A DNA stretch of 64,000 nt from Liquorilactobacillus ghanensis DSM 18630 (GTDB lineage: Bacteria; Bacillota; Bacilli; Lactobacillales; Lactobacillaceae), in contig NZ_AZGB01000016.1 in assembly GCF_001435235.1 (NCBI RefSeq), positions 336,351 to 400,350 on the forward strand, written 5' to 3'. This document shows positions 48,614 through 57,943 of this stretch, one piece after another. A program made the translations under genes and the position numbers. The number at the start of each line of letters is the position of its first letter. Positions within the stretch are counted from its first letter, which is position 1. The notes below the pieces were generated by a model, which made no database searches, was not told the origin of the DNA, and was given only the letters and a program-made list of their open reading frames with translations.

Positions 48614-49948
48614 TTGGCTAATTTATTAGATTTAATCTGGGTTTTTGTGGGGATCCTTTTACTAGTGTTTTTGATCGTTAAAGTTAAAATGCACAATATT
48701 TTGGCTTTGATACTATCAGGCTTATTTATTGCATTTGCCGAAGGGATGAAGATCGGTCAAATTGTTCCAACAATTGAAAAAGGCGTAGGCGGGGTATTAT
48801 CCACGCTGGCTTTAATTGTTATTTTTGGGGCGATAATTGGTAAATTGATGACCGATTCAGGTGCTTCACAACAAATTGCCGATACAATTGTAGAGAAAAT
48901 GGGAGTTAAGCTTTTACCGTTTGCTTTGTTGATTATAGGAACTATTTTTGGAATGTCGATGTTTTATGAAGTGGCATTTTTAATTACTGTTCCTTTGGTT
49001 ATTAGCATTGCCAAAGAAGCCAAAATTCCTTATATGAAATTAATAATTCCAACCATAGCCGGTGCTACCATGGGACATAGTATTTTTCCACCGCAACCGG
49101 GTCCAATGGCTTTAGTCACAGCTTTTCATGCAGATATAGCACAGGTTTATATTTGGGGATTCGTTGTTATTGTTCCAACTATTATCTGTTCTGGGGTTTT
49201 AATAAGAAGGTTTATACCTGGGTTAGCAGAAATGCCACTAGGAAATGTCATGAAGCCAGCACCTAAAAAGCCCAAAGCTGAATTGCCTGGATTTGGAATT
49301 AGTTTGTTAGTGCCATTACTGCCGGCAATTTTAATGATCTTTTCTTCAATTATAAAATTGCTGTATAAACAAACCAGTTTTATGTATAAATTTGCATCGT
49401 TTATCGGTAGCGCCGAAATCAGTATGTTACTGGCTGTTTTAGTTGCGATGGTTGCTTTTGGATACGCCAGAGGAGTTTCAGGAAAAGAAATTACTAAAAG
49501 TATGACTGGTGCTATTGAAGGCATTTCAAATGTTTTATTGGTGATCGCTGCAGGTGGAATAATGAAGCAGGTAATTATCGATTCGGGAATTGGTAATGTC
49601 ATTGTAGAATTAGTTGGTAAAGTGCCGATTTCGCCCTTTATTTTAGCTTGGATCATTACGGTTTTAATTAGAATTTTGACTGGGCAGGGAGCGGTTGCTG
49701 CGATAACGGCAGCTGGAATTGTGGCACCAATGATAACGGCTTTTCATGTTAGTCCAGTTCTGATGGTATTGGCTTGTGCTTGTGGAAGCAATACGACCAC
49801 ACTTATGTATGACGGAGGATTTTTGTTGTTTCAGCAATCATTCGGGATTTCATTAAAAGATACCTTTAAAACTTGGGGGGCACTAGAGTTCGTAAACTCA
49901 GTTGTTGGTTTATTAGTAGTGCTGGTTTTGAATCTTTTTATAAAGTAA
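48614..49948 (+). CDS. GntP-family gluconate/sugar-acid permease
   Basis: A 444-residue membrane protein with about 12-14 helices of the GntP family, proton symporters for gluconate, ketogluconates, fructuronate and related acids. Family motifs include FGMSMFYEVAFLITVPLV near residue 115 and the glycine-rich TGQGAVAAITAAGI near residue 355. It starts with TTG 7 bases after GGGGGAG. Between the uxu terminator and its own terminator it forms a single-gene unit; uptake of KDG or a related uronate product is the contextual guess. Confidence 0.87.
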   Translation: MANLLDLIWVFVGILLLVFLIVKVKMHNILALILSGLFIAFAEGMKIGQIVPTIEKGVGGVLSTLALIVIFGAIIGKLMTDSGASQQIADTIVEKMGVKLLPFALLIIGTIFGMSMFYEVAFLITVPLVISIAKEAKIPYMKLIIPTIAGATMGHSIFPPQPGPMALVTAFHADIAQVYIWGFVVIVPTIICSGVLIRRFIPGLAEMPLGNVMKPAPKKPKAELPGFGISLLVPLLPAILMIFSSIIKLLYKQTSFMYKFASFIGSAEISMLLAVLVAMVAFGYARGVSGKEITKSMTGAIEGISNVLLVIAAGGIMKQVIIDSGIGNVIVELVGKVPISPFILAWIITVLIRILTGQGAVAAITAAGIVAPMITAFHVSPVLMVLACACGSNTTTLMYDGGFLLFQQSFGISLKDTFKTWGALEFVNSVVGLLVVLVLNLFIK

Positions 49949-49974
49949 TGAGGATTAATTTTAATAAGATGATG

Positions 49975-50002
49975 AAGCTCTCTTTTTTGGAGAGCTTTTT
50001 TT
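49975..50002 (+). terminator. Terminator after GntP gene
   Basis: AAGCTCTC and GAGAGCTT stem with a T-rich loop, followed by seven T. Confidence 0.9.
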
Positions 50003-50099
50003 GTCAGTTACAATTTTCGGCCGTTCATAAAAAGAGCTGGTTAATTTCCATTGGAAACTGACCGGTCATTTTCATGAATGGTTTTAAATCAATCAACAC

Positions 50100-50855
50100 T
50101 TACGGAAGTGCTTTTAAAATATTTTGTTGAGCTTTTTTACCGTATTTAATGAAATCATTTAGTATTTTTTTATTAACACGGTATTTGGGAGCGCTAATAC
50201 TGAAAGCCCCATAACATTTGGCGTTCTTTTGAATTATAAAACCAACGCAGAAAATATCTAATTGGTTTTCGACATCGTCAATTGAAAAATTTTGACGGCG
50301 GATTTTTTCGAGATTTTTTTTAAGCTCAACAGCATCAGTTATAGTGTGTGAAGTTAAGGGCTTTAAAGGTGTTTCGCTTAGATAGGCAGTTAGTTTTTCA
50401 GGGGAATAGTAGGCTAAAAAAGCCTTTCCCATTGCGGATGAATACATCTGCATGGTGCCTCCGATTCGTGAAACGAGTTTAACGCTTCTTGAGCTTTCCA
50501 GCTTGTCTAACAGTACTACATTGTTTTTTTCAACAATACCGAGATTTACAGTTTCATTTGTTTCGTCGCGCAGTTGTTCAAGAAATGGTCGAGTTAAATC
50601 CTTAATATCGAAGTTTTCAGCCACTTTTTGACCGTAACGCAAAAAAACAGTTCCCAAACTATATTTTTTGGTTTCCGTATTTTGTTGAACAAAGCCGCAA
50701 TATTCCAAAGTTCGTAATATTTTCAAAATAGTCGGCTTGGTAATTTCAAGGTGTTCATCAAGTTCTTTTAAAGAAACTGAAGTATTTTTATCAGCAATAA
50801 AATCAGTAATTTGTTTCGCTTTAATAAGAACTGAACCATACATTTTAGTTGCCAT
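50100..50855 (-). CDS. IclR-family regulator (KdgR-like)
   Basis: A 251-residue regulator: winged helix (about 8-70, VSLKELDEHLEITKPTILKIL) and an IclR effector domain (about 75-250) with the SRIGGTMQMYSSAMGKAFLAY segment. KdgR of pectinolytic enterobacteria is of this family and senses KDG; this gene lies divergently from the GH105/GH28 pectin-oligosaccharide cluster, so a similar role is likely. Operator not defined. No second ORF shares its transcript. Confidence 0.87.
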   Translation of the reverse strand: MATKMYGSVLIKAKQITDFIADKNTSVSLKELDEHLEITKPTILKILRTLEYCGFVQQNTETKKYSLGTVFLRYGQKVAENFDIKDLTRPFLEQLRDETNETVNLGIVEKNNVVLLDKLESSRSVKLVSRIGGTMQMYSSAMGKAFLAYYSPEKLTAYLSETPLKPLTSHTITDAVELKKNLEKIRRQNFSIDDVENQLDIFCVGFIIQKNAKCYGAFSISAPKYRVNKKILNDFIKYGKKAQQNILKALP

Positions 50856-51069
50856 TTTTATCTTCCCTTATAAATGAGTTTATGCATAAACCATTATAAT
50901 TTAAAAGCCAATAGATGTCACATAAAAAAGAGTTGGCACGGGCCGCAAATTGGCATCTTGTTGTAACTTTTCAAGTAATTTGCTAAGGCAACCAGAGTAT
51001 GTAATTACCAAGTTCAATTTACAACAAGTATAAACAAATATATTTTAATTGTTTTCTAATCTGAATGAA

Positions 51070-51100
51070 ATATGTATATTAAACACCGCCATATGTATAT
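51070..51100. repeat. Direct repeat ATATGTATAT, two copies 21 bp apart
   Basis: ATATGTATAT occurs at 51070-51079 and 51091-51100, two helical turns apart, upstream of the GH105 promoter and between divergent genes. It may bind an activator or the IclR protein; an imperfect ATATC...GATAT repeat overlaps the -35 just downstream. Confidence 0.45.
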
Positions 51101-51106
51101 CAATTA

Positions 51107-51135
51107 TTGATTGAGATATATTTCACAAATATAAT
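51107..51135 (+). promoter_or_regulatory. Promoter of the GH105/GH28 operon
   Basis: TTGATT (51107-51112) and consensus TATAAT (51130-51135) with exactly 17 bases between. Confidence 0.75.
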
Positions 51136-51148
51136 GAAAGCGTAATCA
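51135..51148 (+). promoter_or_regulatory. cre site at the GH105 transcription start
   Basis: TGAAAGCGTAATCA has a single mismatch to TGWAARCGYTWWCA, the best cre in the window, and starts at the last base of the -10 element. Strong CcpA repression in glucose is expected. The rest of 50856-51214 holds no gene. Confidence 0.75.
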
Positions 51149-51214
51149 ATAGACTAGGGTGTGTTAATTAATTGGATACGACTATAGGCAATTTTTGATT
51201 AGGAGGATTGAAAA

Positions 51215-52318
51215 ATGGCAGAGATGACAATTACTAAAGATAAATTGAATGAAAAAATCAAGTTGTTAATTGACAATTTGATCCATCTTAGTGATCCAAC
51301 GGGTGAATTTTCAATTAAAGTAGCTGACGGTTCGATAATTGATAATAAAAGCTTTGATTATTGGGAATGGACATCAGGAATTGGTTTATATGGGATGATG
51401 AAATATTATCAATTAACCAGAGATCCCCAAGTTTTAGCACGTATTGAGAAATGGTATGACGATCATCTTAACGGCAAGCCGGTTGAGAAAAATATTAACA
51501 CAATGGTACAGATGTTGACATTAGCAGATTTATTTGAAGAAACCAATAATAAATTTTATTTGCCATATTTACAACAATGGGGTGAATGGTTATATTACGA
51601 ACTTCCACGAACTGAAAGAGGAGGCTTCCAACACGTTACCTTTGGAGATTTAAATCCAAATGAAATGTGGGACGATACCTTGATGATGAGTGTATTGGCA
51701 TTGACCAAACTGGGAGTACTTTTCCATAAAAAAGAATATGTTGCAGAAGCTAAGAAACAGTTTTTGCTCCATATTCAGTTTTTGCAGGATAAGAAAACCG
51801 GTTTATGGTATCACGGATGGACATTTAATGAAAAAAATAATTTTGGAGCTGCATTTTGGGGTCGCGGAAACAGCTGGATCACGATTGCAATTCCAGAATT
51901 TCTACAATTGATCGGCTGCGACCAAACGGATGGATACCAACAATTTTTAGTAACAAGTTTTAAGTACCAGCTTAGTGCCTTGGAAAAGTATCAAGATCCA
52001 ACTACCGGATTTTGGCATACCTTGATTGATGATCCAACTTCATACATTGAAGGATCTGCAACAGCTGGGTTTGCCTACGGTATTTTAAAGGCGATTAATT
52101 TACGATTGATCGGTAAAGAACATCTGAAGACAGTTGAAAAAGCAATTAATGGGTTAATCGCCAATATTGATGAAAATGGCGGATTGGCACATGTTTCGGC
52201 TGGAACACCAATGGGCAAAGATAAAGAATTTTATAAGCACATAAAAATCTCGATCATGCCTTATGGCCAGTCAATGGCAATTCTTGCTTTGACTGAATAT
52301 CTTAAAGGCTTTTATTAA
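51215..52318 (+). CDS. GH105 unsaturated rhamnogalacturonyl/glucuronyl hydrolase
   Basis: Removes the 4,5-unsaturated galacturonate left at the end of pectin fragments by lyases, giving 5-keto-4-deoxyuronate. The 367-residue protein is an (alpha/alpha)6 barrel of the YteR/YesR group; DEMWDDTL-type catalytic region is visible as NEMWDDTLMM with Asp153/Asp154, and WGRGNSWITIA follows near residue 215. No signal peptide, so it works in the cytoplasm on imported oligosaccharides. First gene of an operon with a GPH carrier, and its product is the substrate of KduI at 62897. AGGAGG 8 bases before the ATG. Confidence 0.92.
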   Translation: MAEMTITKDKLNEKIKLLIDNLIHLSDPTGEFSIKVADGSIIDNKSFDYWEWTSGIGLYGMMKYYQLTRDPQVLARIEKWYDDHLNGKPVEKNINTMVQMLTLADLFEETNNKFYLPYLQQWGEWLYYELPRTERGGFQHVTFGDLNPNEMWDDTLMMSVLALTKLGVLFHKKEYVAEAKKQFLLHIQFLQDKKTGLWYHGWTFNEKNNFGAAFWGRGNSWITIAIPEFLQLIGCDQTDGYQQFLVTSFKYQLSALEKYQDPTTGFWHTLIDDPTSYIEGSATAGFAYGILKAINLRLIGKEHLKTVEKAINGLIANIDENGGLAHVSAGTPMGKDKEFYKHIKISIMPYGQSMAILALTEYLKGFY

Positions 52319-52341
52319 TAAAGTTATGGGAGGTGGCAGTA

Positions 52342-53754
52342 ATGAAAAAAGCAGACTATGGAGAAGCTGTCAATATAAAAGCAGCTCCCTTTGGTAAACG
52401 GGATAAGATCGGCTATATGTTTGGCGATTTAGGCAATTGTTTTATTTTGGGCTTGGTAAATAGTTTCGTAACTATTTATTATACCAATGTTTTAGGAATT
52501 GCCGGCTCAACATTGGGAACACTGTTTTTGATTGCCCGATTTATCGATGCGTTTACTGATGTAACCATTGGCAGGCTGGCTGATGTTGCTAAGCTGACAC
52601 CGCAAGGACGCTTCAGACCATGGATTCGTAAAGCTAAATATCCATTTTGCATAATTTGTATAGTATTATTTTTACCGTTTGTTAATGATTTTTCAATGAT
52701 TGGAAAATTAGTATATGTAACTATTACTTATTTATCATATGGTATTTTGCTTTCCTGCATTAATATTCCTTATGGCTCTCTAGCTTCAGCGATAAGTCCA
52801 GCGCCGGATGATAAAGCATCATTATCAACCTTTAGAAGTGTTGGGTCAGCTATTGGTGGAGCAACGACTGGCTTGTTGATTCCGATATTTATGTATACCA
52901 GCATTGGTTCCGGTCAAAAACAGATCAGTGGCATGCATTTCTTTTATATTTCAATTGCTTGTGCAGTGATCGCATTTATTTCGTACAATTTGACTTACCA
53001 TTTCACGACTGAACGTGTCCAAGTTAAGAAAACTAATAATGTTTCTTTAAAGGAAATGTTTAAGAGTATTTCGATAAATAAACCGTTGATTGCCTTAATT
53101 TTAACTGATATGTTTGTCGTTATTAATCAGAGTGCTTTTGGAACAATGATAAGTTATTTGTTTAATGATTTTTACAAAAATAATGTTGCGTTATCTATAT
53201 CTGAGTTTTTTGCTTATGGCTGTCCAATTATTTTAGCTCCATTTGCAAATAAGATCATTAAAGAATTTGGCAAAAAAGAAGCTAGTTCGGTGACCTTGCT
53301 TGCATCTTCAGTTATTTTCTTCCTGCTTTATTTTTTGAAGATTCAAAACGTTTGGCTTTATTTAGCCTTAATGTTCTTGGGTACAGTTTGCTACTCCTTC
53401 TTCAATCTGATGGTTTGGGCTTTTATTACCGATGTAATCGATTATCATCAGTATATTTCGCATTATCGCGAAGATGGTACCATTTATGCAATTAATTCAT
53501 TTGCTCGTAAAGTTGGTCAGGCTTTGGCTGGTGGCTTAAGTGGCTGGTTGCTGGCACTAATTGGTTATCAATCTTCAACAGTTGGCGGGGCAGTCCAGAG
53601 TCAAGCGGTTAAAGATCGAATCTATGATGTTGCAAATTTATTGCCAGCCTTTTTGTTATTAGTCGCAGTCCTCATTTTATTCTTTGCTTATTCATTAACA
53701 AAGAGTAAGATGAATAAAATTTCTGCTGAATTAAAAGAGATCAATAAAGATTAA
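52342..53754 (+). CDS. GPH-family (MelB-like) glycoside-cation symporter
   Basis: A 470-residue, 12-helix carrier of the glycoside-pentoside-hexuronide family. Features: MFGDLGNCF in helix 1, RFIDAFTDVTIGRLAD with the cation-site aspartates near residue 60, and DVIDYHQYISHYREDGTIYA near residue 370, a known cation/sugar loop. The ATG at 52342 (GGGAGG 9 bases ahead) is preferred to the in-frame GTG at 52333. As the second gene after GH105 it most likely imports unsaturated rhamnogalacturonan or galacturonan oligosaccharides. Confidence 0.88.
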   Translation: MKKADYGEAVNIKAAPFGKRDKIGYMFGDLGNCFILGLVNSFVTIYYTNVLGIAGSTLGTLFLIARFIDAFTDVTIGRLADVAKLTPQGRFRPWIRKAKYPFCIICIVLFLPFVNDFSMIGKLVYVTITYLSYGILLSCINIPYGSLASAISPAPDDKASLSTFRSVGSAIGGATTGLLIPIFMYTSIGSGQKQISGMHFFYISIACAVIAFISYNLTYHFTTERVQVKKTNNVSLKEMFKSISINKPLIALILTDMFVVINQSAFGTMISYLFNDFYKNNVALSISEFFAYGCPIILAPFANKIIKEFGKKEASSVTLLASSVIFFLLYFLKIQNVWLYLALMFLGTVCYSFFNLMVWAFITDVIDYHQYISHYREDGTIYAINSFARKVGQALAGGLSGWLLALIGYQSSTVGGAVQSQAVKDRIYDVANLLPAFLLLVAVLILFFAYSLTKSKMNKISAELKEINKD

Positions 53755-53793
53755 TACTAAAGTAAGCAGCTTTAAATTTAAGGAAGATGAAAA

Positions 53794-54630
53794 ATGAAGT
53801 TAGGAATTAGAGCCCATGATCTACCAATTTTTAATGATGTTGACCAATTAGCAGCTGAATTGCATAAATTAAATTTCTCATATGTTCAGTTTGCTCCGCG
53901 GGTTTCCTTAGATAAGTTAACTGATTCTGGGAAAAATGTTTCATTCGGATTAGCTGACAGTGTAAGAAAAACTTTTGCAAGGAATAAAATTAGTATCGCG
54001 GTCCTTGGATGTTATGTAAATATAATTCATCCAGACATTAAACTAAGAGCAAAAAACTGCCAACAATTTGAAAAGTATCTGAGCCTTGCCAGTTCATTTG
54101 GGAGCGCACTTGTTGCTACCGAAACCGGCAGTGTTGACCCGAATTTTAACTTTACTAAAGAAAATTGGGATGGCAAAATTGTTGAGCAGACGATTAATGA
54201 AGTAAGAAGTTTAACTGACACAGCGGCTAAACTTGGTTGTCTCGTGGGAATTGAACCTGGTATAAATCATCCGATACACAGTGTTGGTTTGACAAAAAGA
54301 CTGCTACAAGAGGTTTCTTCACCAAATTTAAAAATAATTTTGGACCCGGCTAATTTGGTTTATCAAGCAAGTGATCAAGCAACGGAGCTGGTTGCAGAAG
54401 CCATTGAAAACTTTGGCGAAAGTATCTATGCGTTTCATCTAAAAGATTATGCATTTAAAGCTGGAAAAAAGGTCGTTACACCGATCGGAACTGGAGATGC
54501 CGCTATCAGTGAAATGGTCAAAATAATTGCTGATTTTCAATGTGAACCTTACGTGATCCTTGACGAAACTCCGCAAAAGGATTTTAAACAATCATTGATC
54601 AATGCTAATCAGATAATTGATAAATTATAG
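53794..54630 (+). CDS. Sugar phosphate isomerase/epimerase-like TIM-barrel protein
   Basis: A 278-residue protein of the xylose-isomerase-like (AP endonuclease 2) superfamily. Metal-site residues are suggested by GIEPGINHP (Glu and His), ILDPANLV (Asp), FHLKDYAF (His) and ILDETP (Glu). Members include hydroxypyruvate isomerase and sugar epimerases, so the exact reaction cannot be read. Its position between the GPH carrier and GH28 genes points to a keto-sugar or uronate intermediate. Confidence 0.78.
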   Translation: MKLGIRAHDLPIFNDVDQLAAELHKLNFSYVQFAPRVSLDKLTDSGKNVSFGLADSVRKTFARNKISIAVLGCYVNIIHPDIKLRAKNCQQFEKYLSLASSFGSALVATETGSVDPNFNFTKENWDGKIVEQTINEVRSLTDTAAKLGCLVGIEPGINHPIHSVGLTKRLLQEVSSPNLKIILDPANLVYQASDQATELVAEAIENFGESIYAFHLKDYAFKAGKKVVTPIGTGDAAISEMVKIIADFQCEPYVILDETPQKDFKQSLINANQIIDKL

Positions 54631-54901
54631 AATTGGATTATTTATCAGATAATGAGGTACTGCCAAATCTGACAAGGATTAACTTTTTTGATGCAAGGTA
54701 GTTACATGCTAGAAAACTTGCCGATGAGTTTCTTCGTTTTAGTTTGACAATTTAATCATTCGTTGAAGAGCTTGCTGTTTTTATTAGTTCTTAGGCAACT
54801 AAGTGAGTTACTTTAAATTGTTTAATATATCTGTAGATCATAGGGGATGTGTAGATTAAAAGCTATTTTAAGATGGCCAGCTGATTTAGGGGGTTAGCTC
54901 T

Positions 54902-56206
54902 ATGCAGATAAATGTACTTGATTTTGCTGCGAAAGGAAATGGAACCACCAATGCAACAAAAGCAATTCAAGCAGCACTCGATGCGGTTAATGATGTCCAA
55001 AATACGGTAGTTATTCCGGCGGGAGTTTATTTGGTTGGTTCACTTTTTGTAAAGAGTCATACCAGCTTAGTTTTTGAAGATGGCGCAGTTTTACTGGGAA
55101 CAAAAAGTCTTAAAGATTATAAAATTATTAATACCAGAGTTGCTGGGATTGAGATGAAATGGCCGGCAGCTATTATAAACTGCATTGATGCGGTAGATAT
55201 TTCTATTAGCGGAAATGGTCGAATCGATGGGCAAGGGCCCTTCTGGTGGGCCAAATATTGGGGAAATGATAAAAAGAGTGGGGCCAGAAAGCAATATGAT
55301 GAACAGAATTTGCGCTGGATAGCTGATTATTCAATCCCAAGACCTAGAGAAATATTATTGTATAATGCCAGCGATATTAAAGTGAAAGATATTAATTTAA
55401 CGCAGTCTGGATTTTGGAATTTACAAATAACCTATTGTTCTAAAATCGAAATAGCTAATTTAGTTATTGATAAAAATAACGGACCTAGTACAGATGGAAT
55501 AGATATTGATTCGTCTGAAAAAGTGCATGTGCATAACTGTGTATTTTCCTGCGGCGATGATTGTATTGCAATTAAATCAGGCAGAGATGGTGATGGTTAT
55601 AGGGTGGGGAGACCTAGTCGAATAATCGAGATCGATCATTGCAAGTTTTTATCGGGGTACGGATTGACGATTGGCAGTGAAGTAACCGGCAGTGTTTATG
55701 AAATTAAAGTTCACGATTTGGAATTTGTCGGCTGTGATTGCGGGATAAGGATGAAATCATCAGCAGAACGCGGTGGCGCGATTGAAAATGTTTTTGTAGA
55801 AAATTTGCAGATGAAGAATGTCAGATTTCCGTTTTCATGGATACTTAATTGGCATCGGGAATATAATTTGAAAAAGATTAGTGACGAAGAATTTCAATCA
55901 AAACCTGAATTTTGGCGAAGCGTGGCTGCTTCGATACCTAAAAACTTATGGCAAACTAAAGTAAGAGATGTCTATATTAAAAACGTTTCTTTAAAATTAT
56001 CAGCTGATTATGAAAAATCAGCACGCGCTTTTGATATAAAAGCCTTCCCTGCAAAACCGATGGAAAATATTATTTTTGAAGATATTAAGTTAGATGTTAG
56101 TGAGTTTGGAAATATTGTTGGCGTTAAGGGTCTGAAATTTAAAAACGTTTCACTTAATATTAAACACAGTAACCAAAATATGAATGATAATTTTGACAAT
56201 CGTTAG
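54902..56206 (+). CDS. GH28 polygalacturonase-family hydrolase, intracellular, copy 1
   Basis: A 434-residue right-handed beta-helix hydrolase of family 28 (polygalacturonases, rhamnogalacturonan hydrolases). Catalytic aspartates are present: Asp198 in STDGIDID and Asp219/Asp220 in CGDDCIAI. Arg283 and Lys285 of the RIK motif are kept as R-M-K. The usual GHG is GYG, with Tyr253 in place of histidine. No signal peptide, so it acts on imported oligosaccharides, probably exo-wise. The ATG follows AGGGGG by 7 bases. About 270 bases separate it from the preceding gene without a clear promoter or terminator. Confidence 0.85.
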   Translation: MQINVLDFAAKGNGTTNATKAIQAALDAVNDVQNTVVIPAGVYLVGSLFVKSHTSLVFEDGAVLLGTKSLKDYKIINTRVAGIEMKWPAAIINCIDAVDISISGNGRIDGQGPFWWAKYWGNDKKSGARKQYDEQNLRWIADYSIPRPREILLYNASDIKVKDINLTQSGFWNLQITYCSKIEIANLVIDKNNGPSTDGIDIDSSEKVHVHNCVFSCGDDCIAIKSGRDGDGYRVGRPSRIIEIDHCKFLSGYGLTIGSEVTGSVYEIKVHDLEFVGCDCGIRMKSSAERGGAIENVFVENLQMKNVRFPFSWILNWHREYNLKKISDEEFQSKPEFWRSVAASIPKNLWQTKVRDVYIKNVSLKLSADYEKSARAFDIKAFPAKPMENIIFEDIKLDVSEFGNIVGVKGLKFKNVSLNIKHSNQNMNDNFDNR

Positions 56207-56243
56207 AATTAGGAAATTTATGTTTAAAGGAGAATGATTTAAA

Positions 56244-56480
56244 ATGGCGGATAAAAAAATAAAAATAGATCCAGCGGCTTTTGCCTGTTCAGTGGTTAGC
56301 GGCTCGAATTTAACCGGTGATGATGACGAAAAAGATTGCAAAAAAGCTTTAGTGAGATACCTGACGGCTTATTTGCTAGTTGAGAAGTTCAATAATTTGG
56401 AAGCAAATCAATTTAAGTTTATTAATAGTAAAAACTTTGAATACCTGATGAGTGCACTTGACAGTGTGAAACCACGATAG
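56244..56480 (+). CDS. Small protein of unknown function between the GH28 genes
   Basis: A 78-residue soluble protein with no signal peptide or membrane segment and no family that I recognise. It has two cysteines (Cys15 in FACSVV, Cys33 in EKDCKK), an acidic stretch (TGDDDEKD) and a probably helical middle (ALVRYLTAYLLVEKFNN). AAAGGAG precedes the ATG by about 12 bases, codon use resembles its neighbours, and it lies 37 bases after one GH28 gene and 97 before the next, all in the same direction. A helper or regulator of the GH28 enzymes is only a guess. Confidence 0.6.
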   Translation: MADKKIKIDPAAFACSVVSGSNLTGDDDEKDCKKALVRYLTAYLLVEKFNNLEANQFKFINSKNFEYLMSALDSVKPR

Positions 56481-56577
56481 AATTGGGAGATAAGTAGCTA
56501 CTGTAAAAATTTTTATGATTGGCTTAATCTCTCAAACAGGTCGTTGTCATGAAATTAATCAAAGTTAGGAGGAAGTA

Positions 56578-57813
56578 ATGAAACAGCAGACCATTCATAT
56601 TTTTGAGGTTATTAAAGATCTTAACAAGTTGACCAGCTGTTTGCAACAAATTATAAATGACCATGATCCAAAGAATAAGCTAACAATTTCGTTTGATAAA
56701 CCCGGGATATATTTGATTGACGGGCTTAAATTACGATCCAATCTTGAATTCCATTTAGCCAAGGGAGTTTGCTTGAAGGGCAGCGGAGTAGAAGCAAAGT
56801 ATTATCATCGACCAGGACCCTTTGAATTGAATAAAAATAAGACGCCTATTTGTGCTTTAATATATGCCCAAAACTGCGAGCATATAAAATTTAGCGGTGA
56901 AGGTACGATCGATGGCAACTATACAAAATTTATACTTCCCAACCAAAAAACTGCAAGCCATTTAAAATTTTACAAATACCCACGACCAATGACCCTATAT
57001 TTTGAGAATTGCGTGGATACAACATTGGAAGATATCGAAATAAAGCAGGCTCCTTTTTGGACAATTCATTTAGTTGGCTGTGTAAATACAGTTATCACTA
57101 AGATCAAGATTCACAATGAAATGCGGATGCCCAATACAGATGGGATCGATGTGGATAGAAGCAAAAACACATTAATTCAAAATTGTGAAATTATTACTGG
57201 GGATGATGGTATTTGTCTAAAATGTACCGAAGAAACGGCGAAATATGGTAATTGCGAAAATCTAAATGTAACAGATTGTTATATAGAGTCTCAAAGCTCA
57301 GCTATTAAATTTGGCAGCAGTAGTTTTGGTGATTTTGAAAATTGTAAGTTTGAACGGCTTGATATTAGAGGAAGTAATCGGGGACTGGCTTTTCAACTGC
57401 GGGATCCCGGCAGTGCAATTAATATAGTATTCAAGGATATAAAAATTGAAACTCAAAGATTTACTGAAAAATGGTGGGGATCTGGTGAACCGATTTTTAT
57501 TACTTTGTTGCCAAGAACCGAAAACACAGATTTGTCGGGGCAACGGCTTGAGAATGTTAAATTTGAAGATATCGAATTTTTGAGTGATAACAGCATCTTC
57601 ATCTATACTGAGCAAGCAAAGATGTTGGATAACATTGTTTTTGCTAATCTTAAAGCTACTTTTAGGGATGTCAAGCTTGAAAAAACAACTTTTGATTTAC
57701 GTCCATGTAACGGTAAAGCAACTGTTCAATGCCGCTTCCAAGCAATTGTTTCTAATTCATTAAATTATGTAGCTCGTGATTTAAAGGTGAATTTTGTTGA
57801 GAAATCTATCTGA
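56578..57813 (+). CDS. GH28-family beta-helix protein with divergent active site, copy 2
   Basis: A 411-residue GH28-family protein. The NTDG motif (Asp188) and GDD motif (Asp209/Asp210) are intact, so the catalytic carboxylates remain. The GHG loop is replaced by SSAIKFGSSSFG, lacking histidine, and the RIK element by a RGLAFQLRD segment. Such changes lie at the subsites that read the uronate, so the substrate probably differs from plain polygalacturonate, for example rhamnogalacturonan or a decorated oligomer. Short N terminus, no signal peptide. Ribosome site AGGAGG 5-6 bases before the ATG. A terminator follows at 57944. Confidence 0.8.
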   Translation: MKQQTIHIFEVIKDLNKLTSCLQQIINDHDPKNKLTISFDKPGIYLIDGLKLRSNLEFHLAKGVCLKGSGVEAKYYHRPGPFELNKNKTPICALIYAQNCEHIKFSGEGTIDGNYTKFILPNQKTASHLKFYKYPRPMTLYFENCVDTTLEDIEIKQAPFWTIHLVGCVNTVITKIKIHNEMRMPNTDGIDVDRSKNTLIQNCEIITGDDGICLKCTEETAKYGNCENLNVTDCYIESQSSAIKFGSSSFGDFENCKFERLDIRGSNRGLAFQLRDPGSAINIVFKDIKIETQRFTEKWWGSGEPIFITLLPRTENTDLSGQRLENVKFEDIEFLSDNSIFIYTEQAKMLDNIVFANLKATFRDVKLEKTTFDLRPCNGKATVQCRFQAIVSNSLNYVARDLKVNFVEKSI

Positions 57814-57943
57814 CATTGGGAGCAAACAGGCTTTATAATTAGGTGAGATGCCAGAATTTTAATAGCAAATTTTTATTCATCACCAAAAAAACCGGCAAGG
57901 CAATTACTTACCACAGCCAGTTTAACAGGATTTTTAGCTATCA

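Noticed and set aside
49147..49656. 169-residue open frame opposite the GntP gene
   Set aside because: Antisense to membrane helices of a conserved permease; no independent evidence.
54740..54790. TTGACA sequence as promoter of the first GH28 gene
   Set aside because: No acceptable -10 element lies 16-18 bases downstream.
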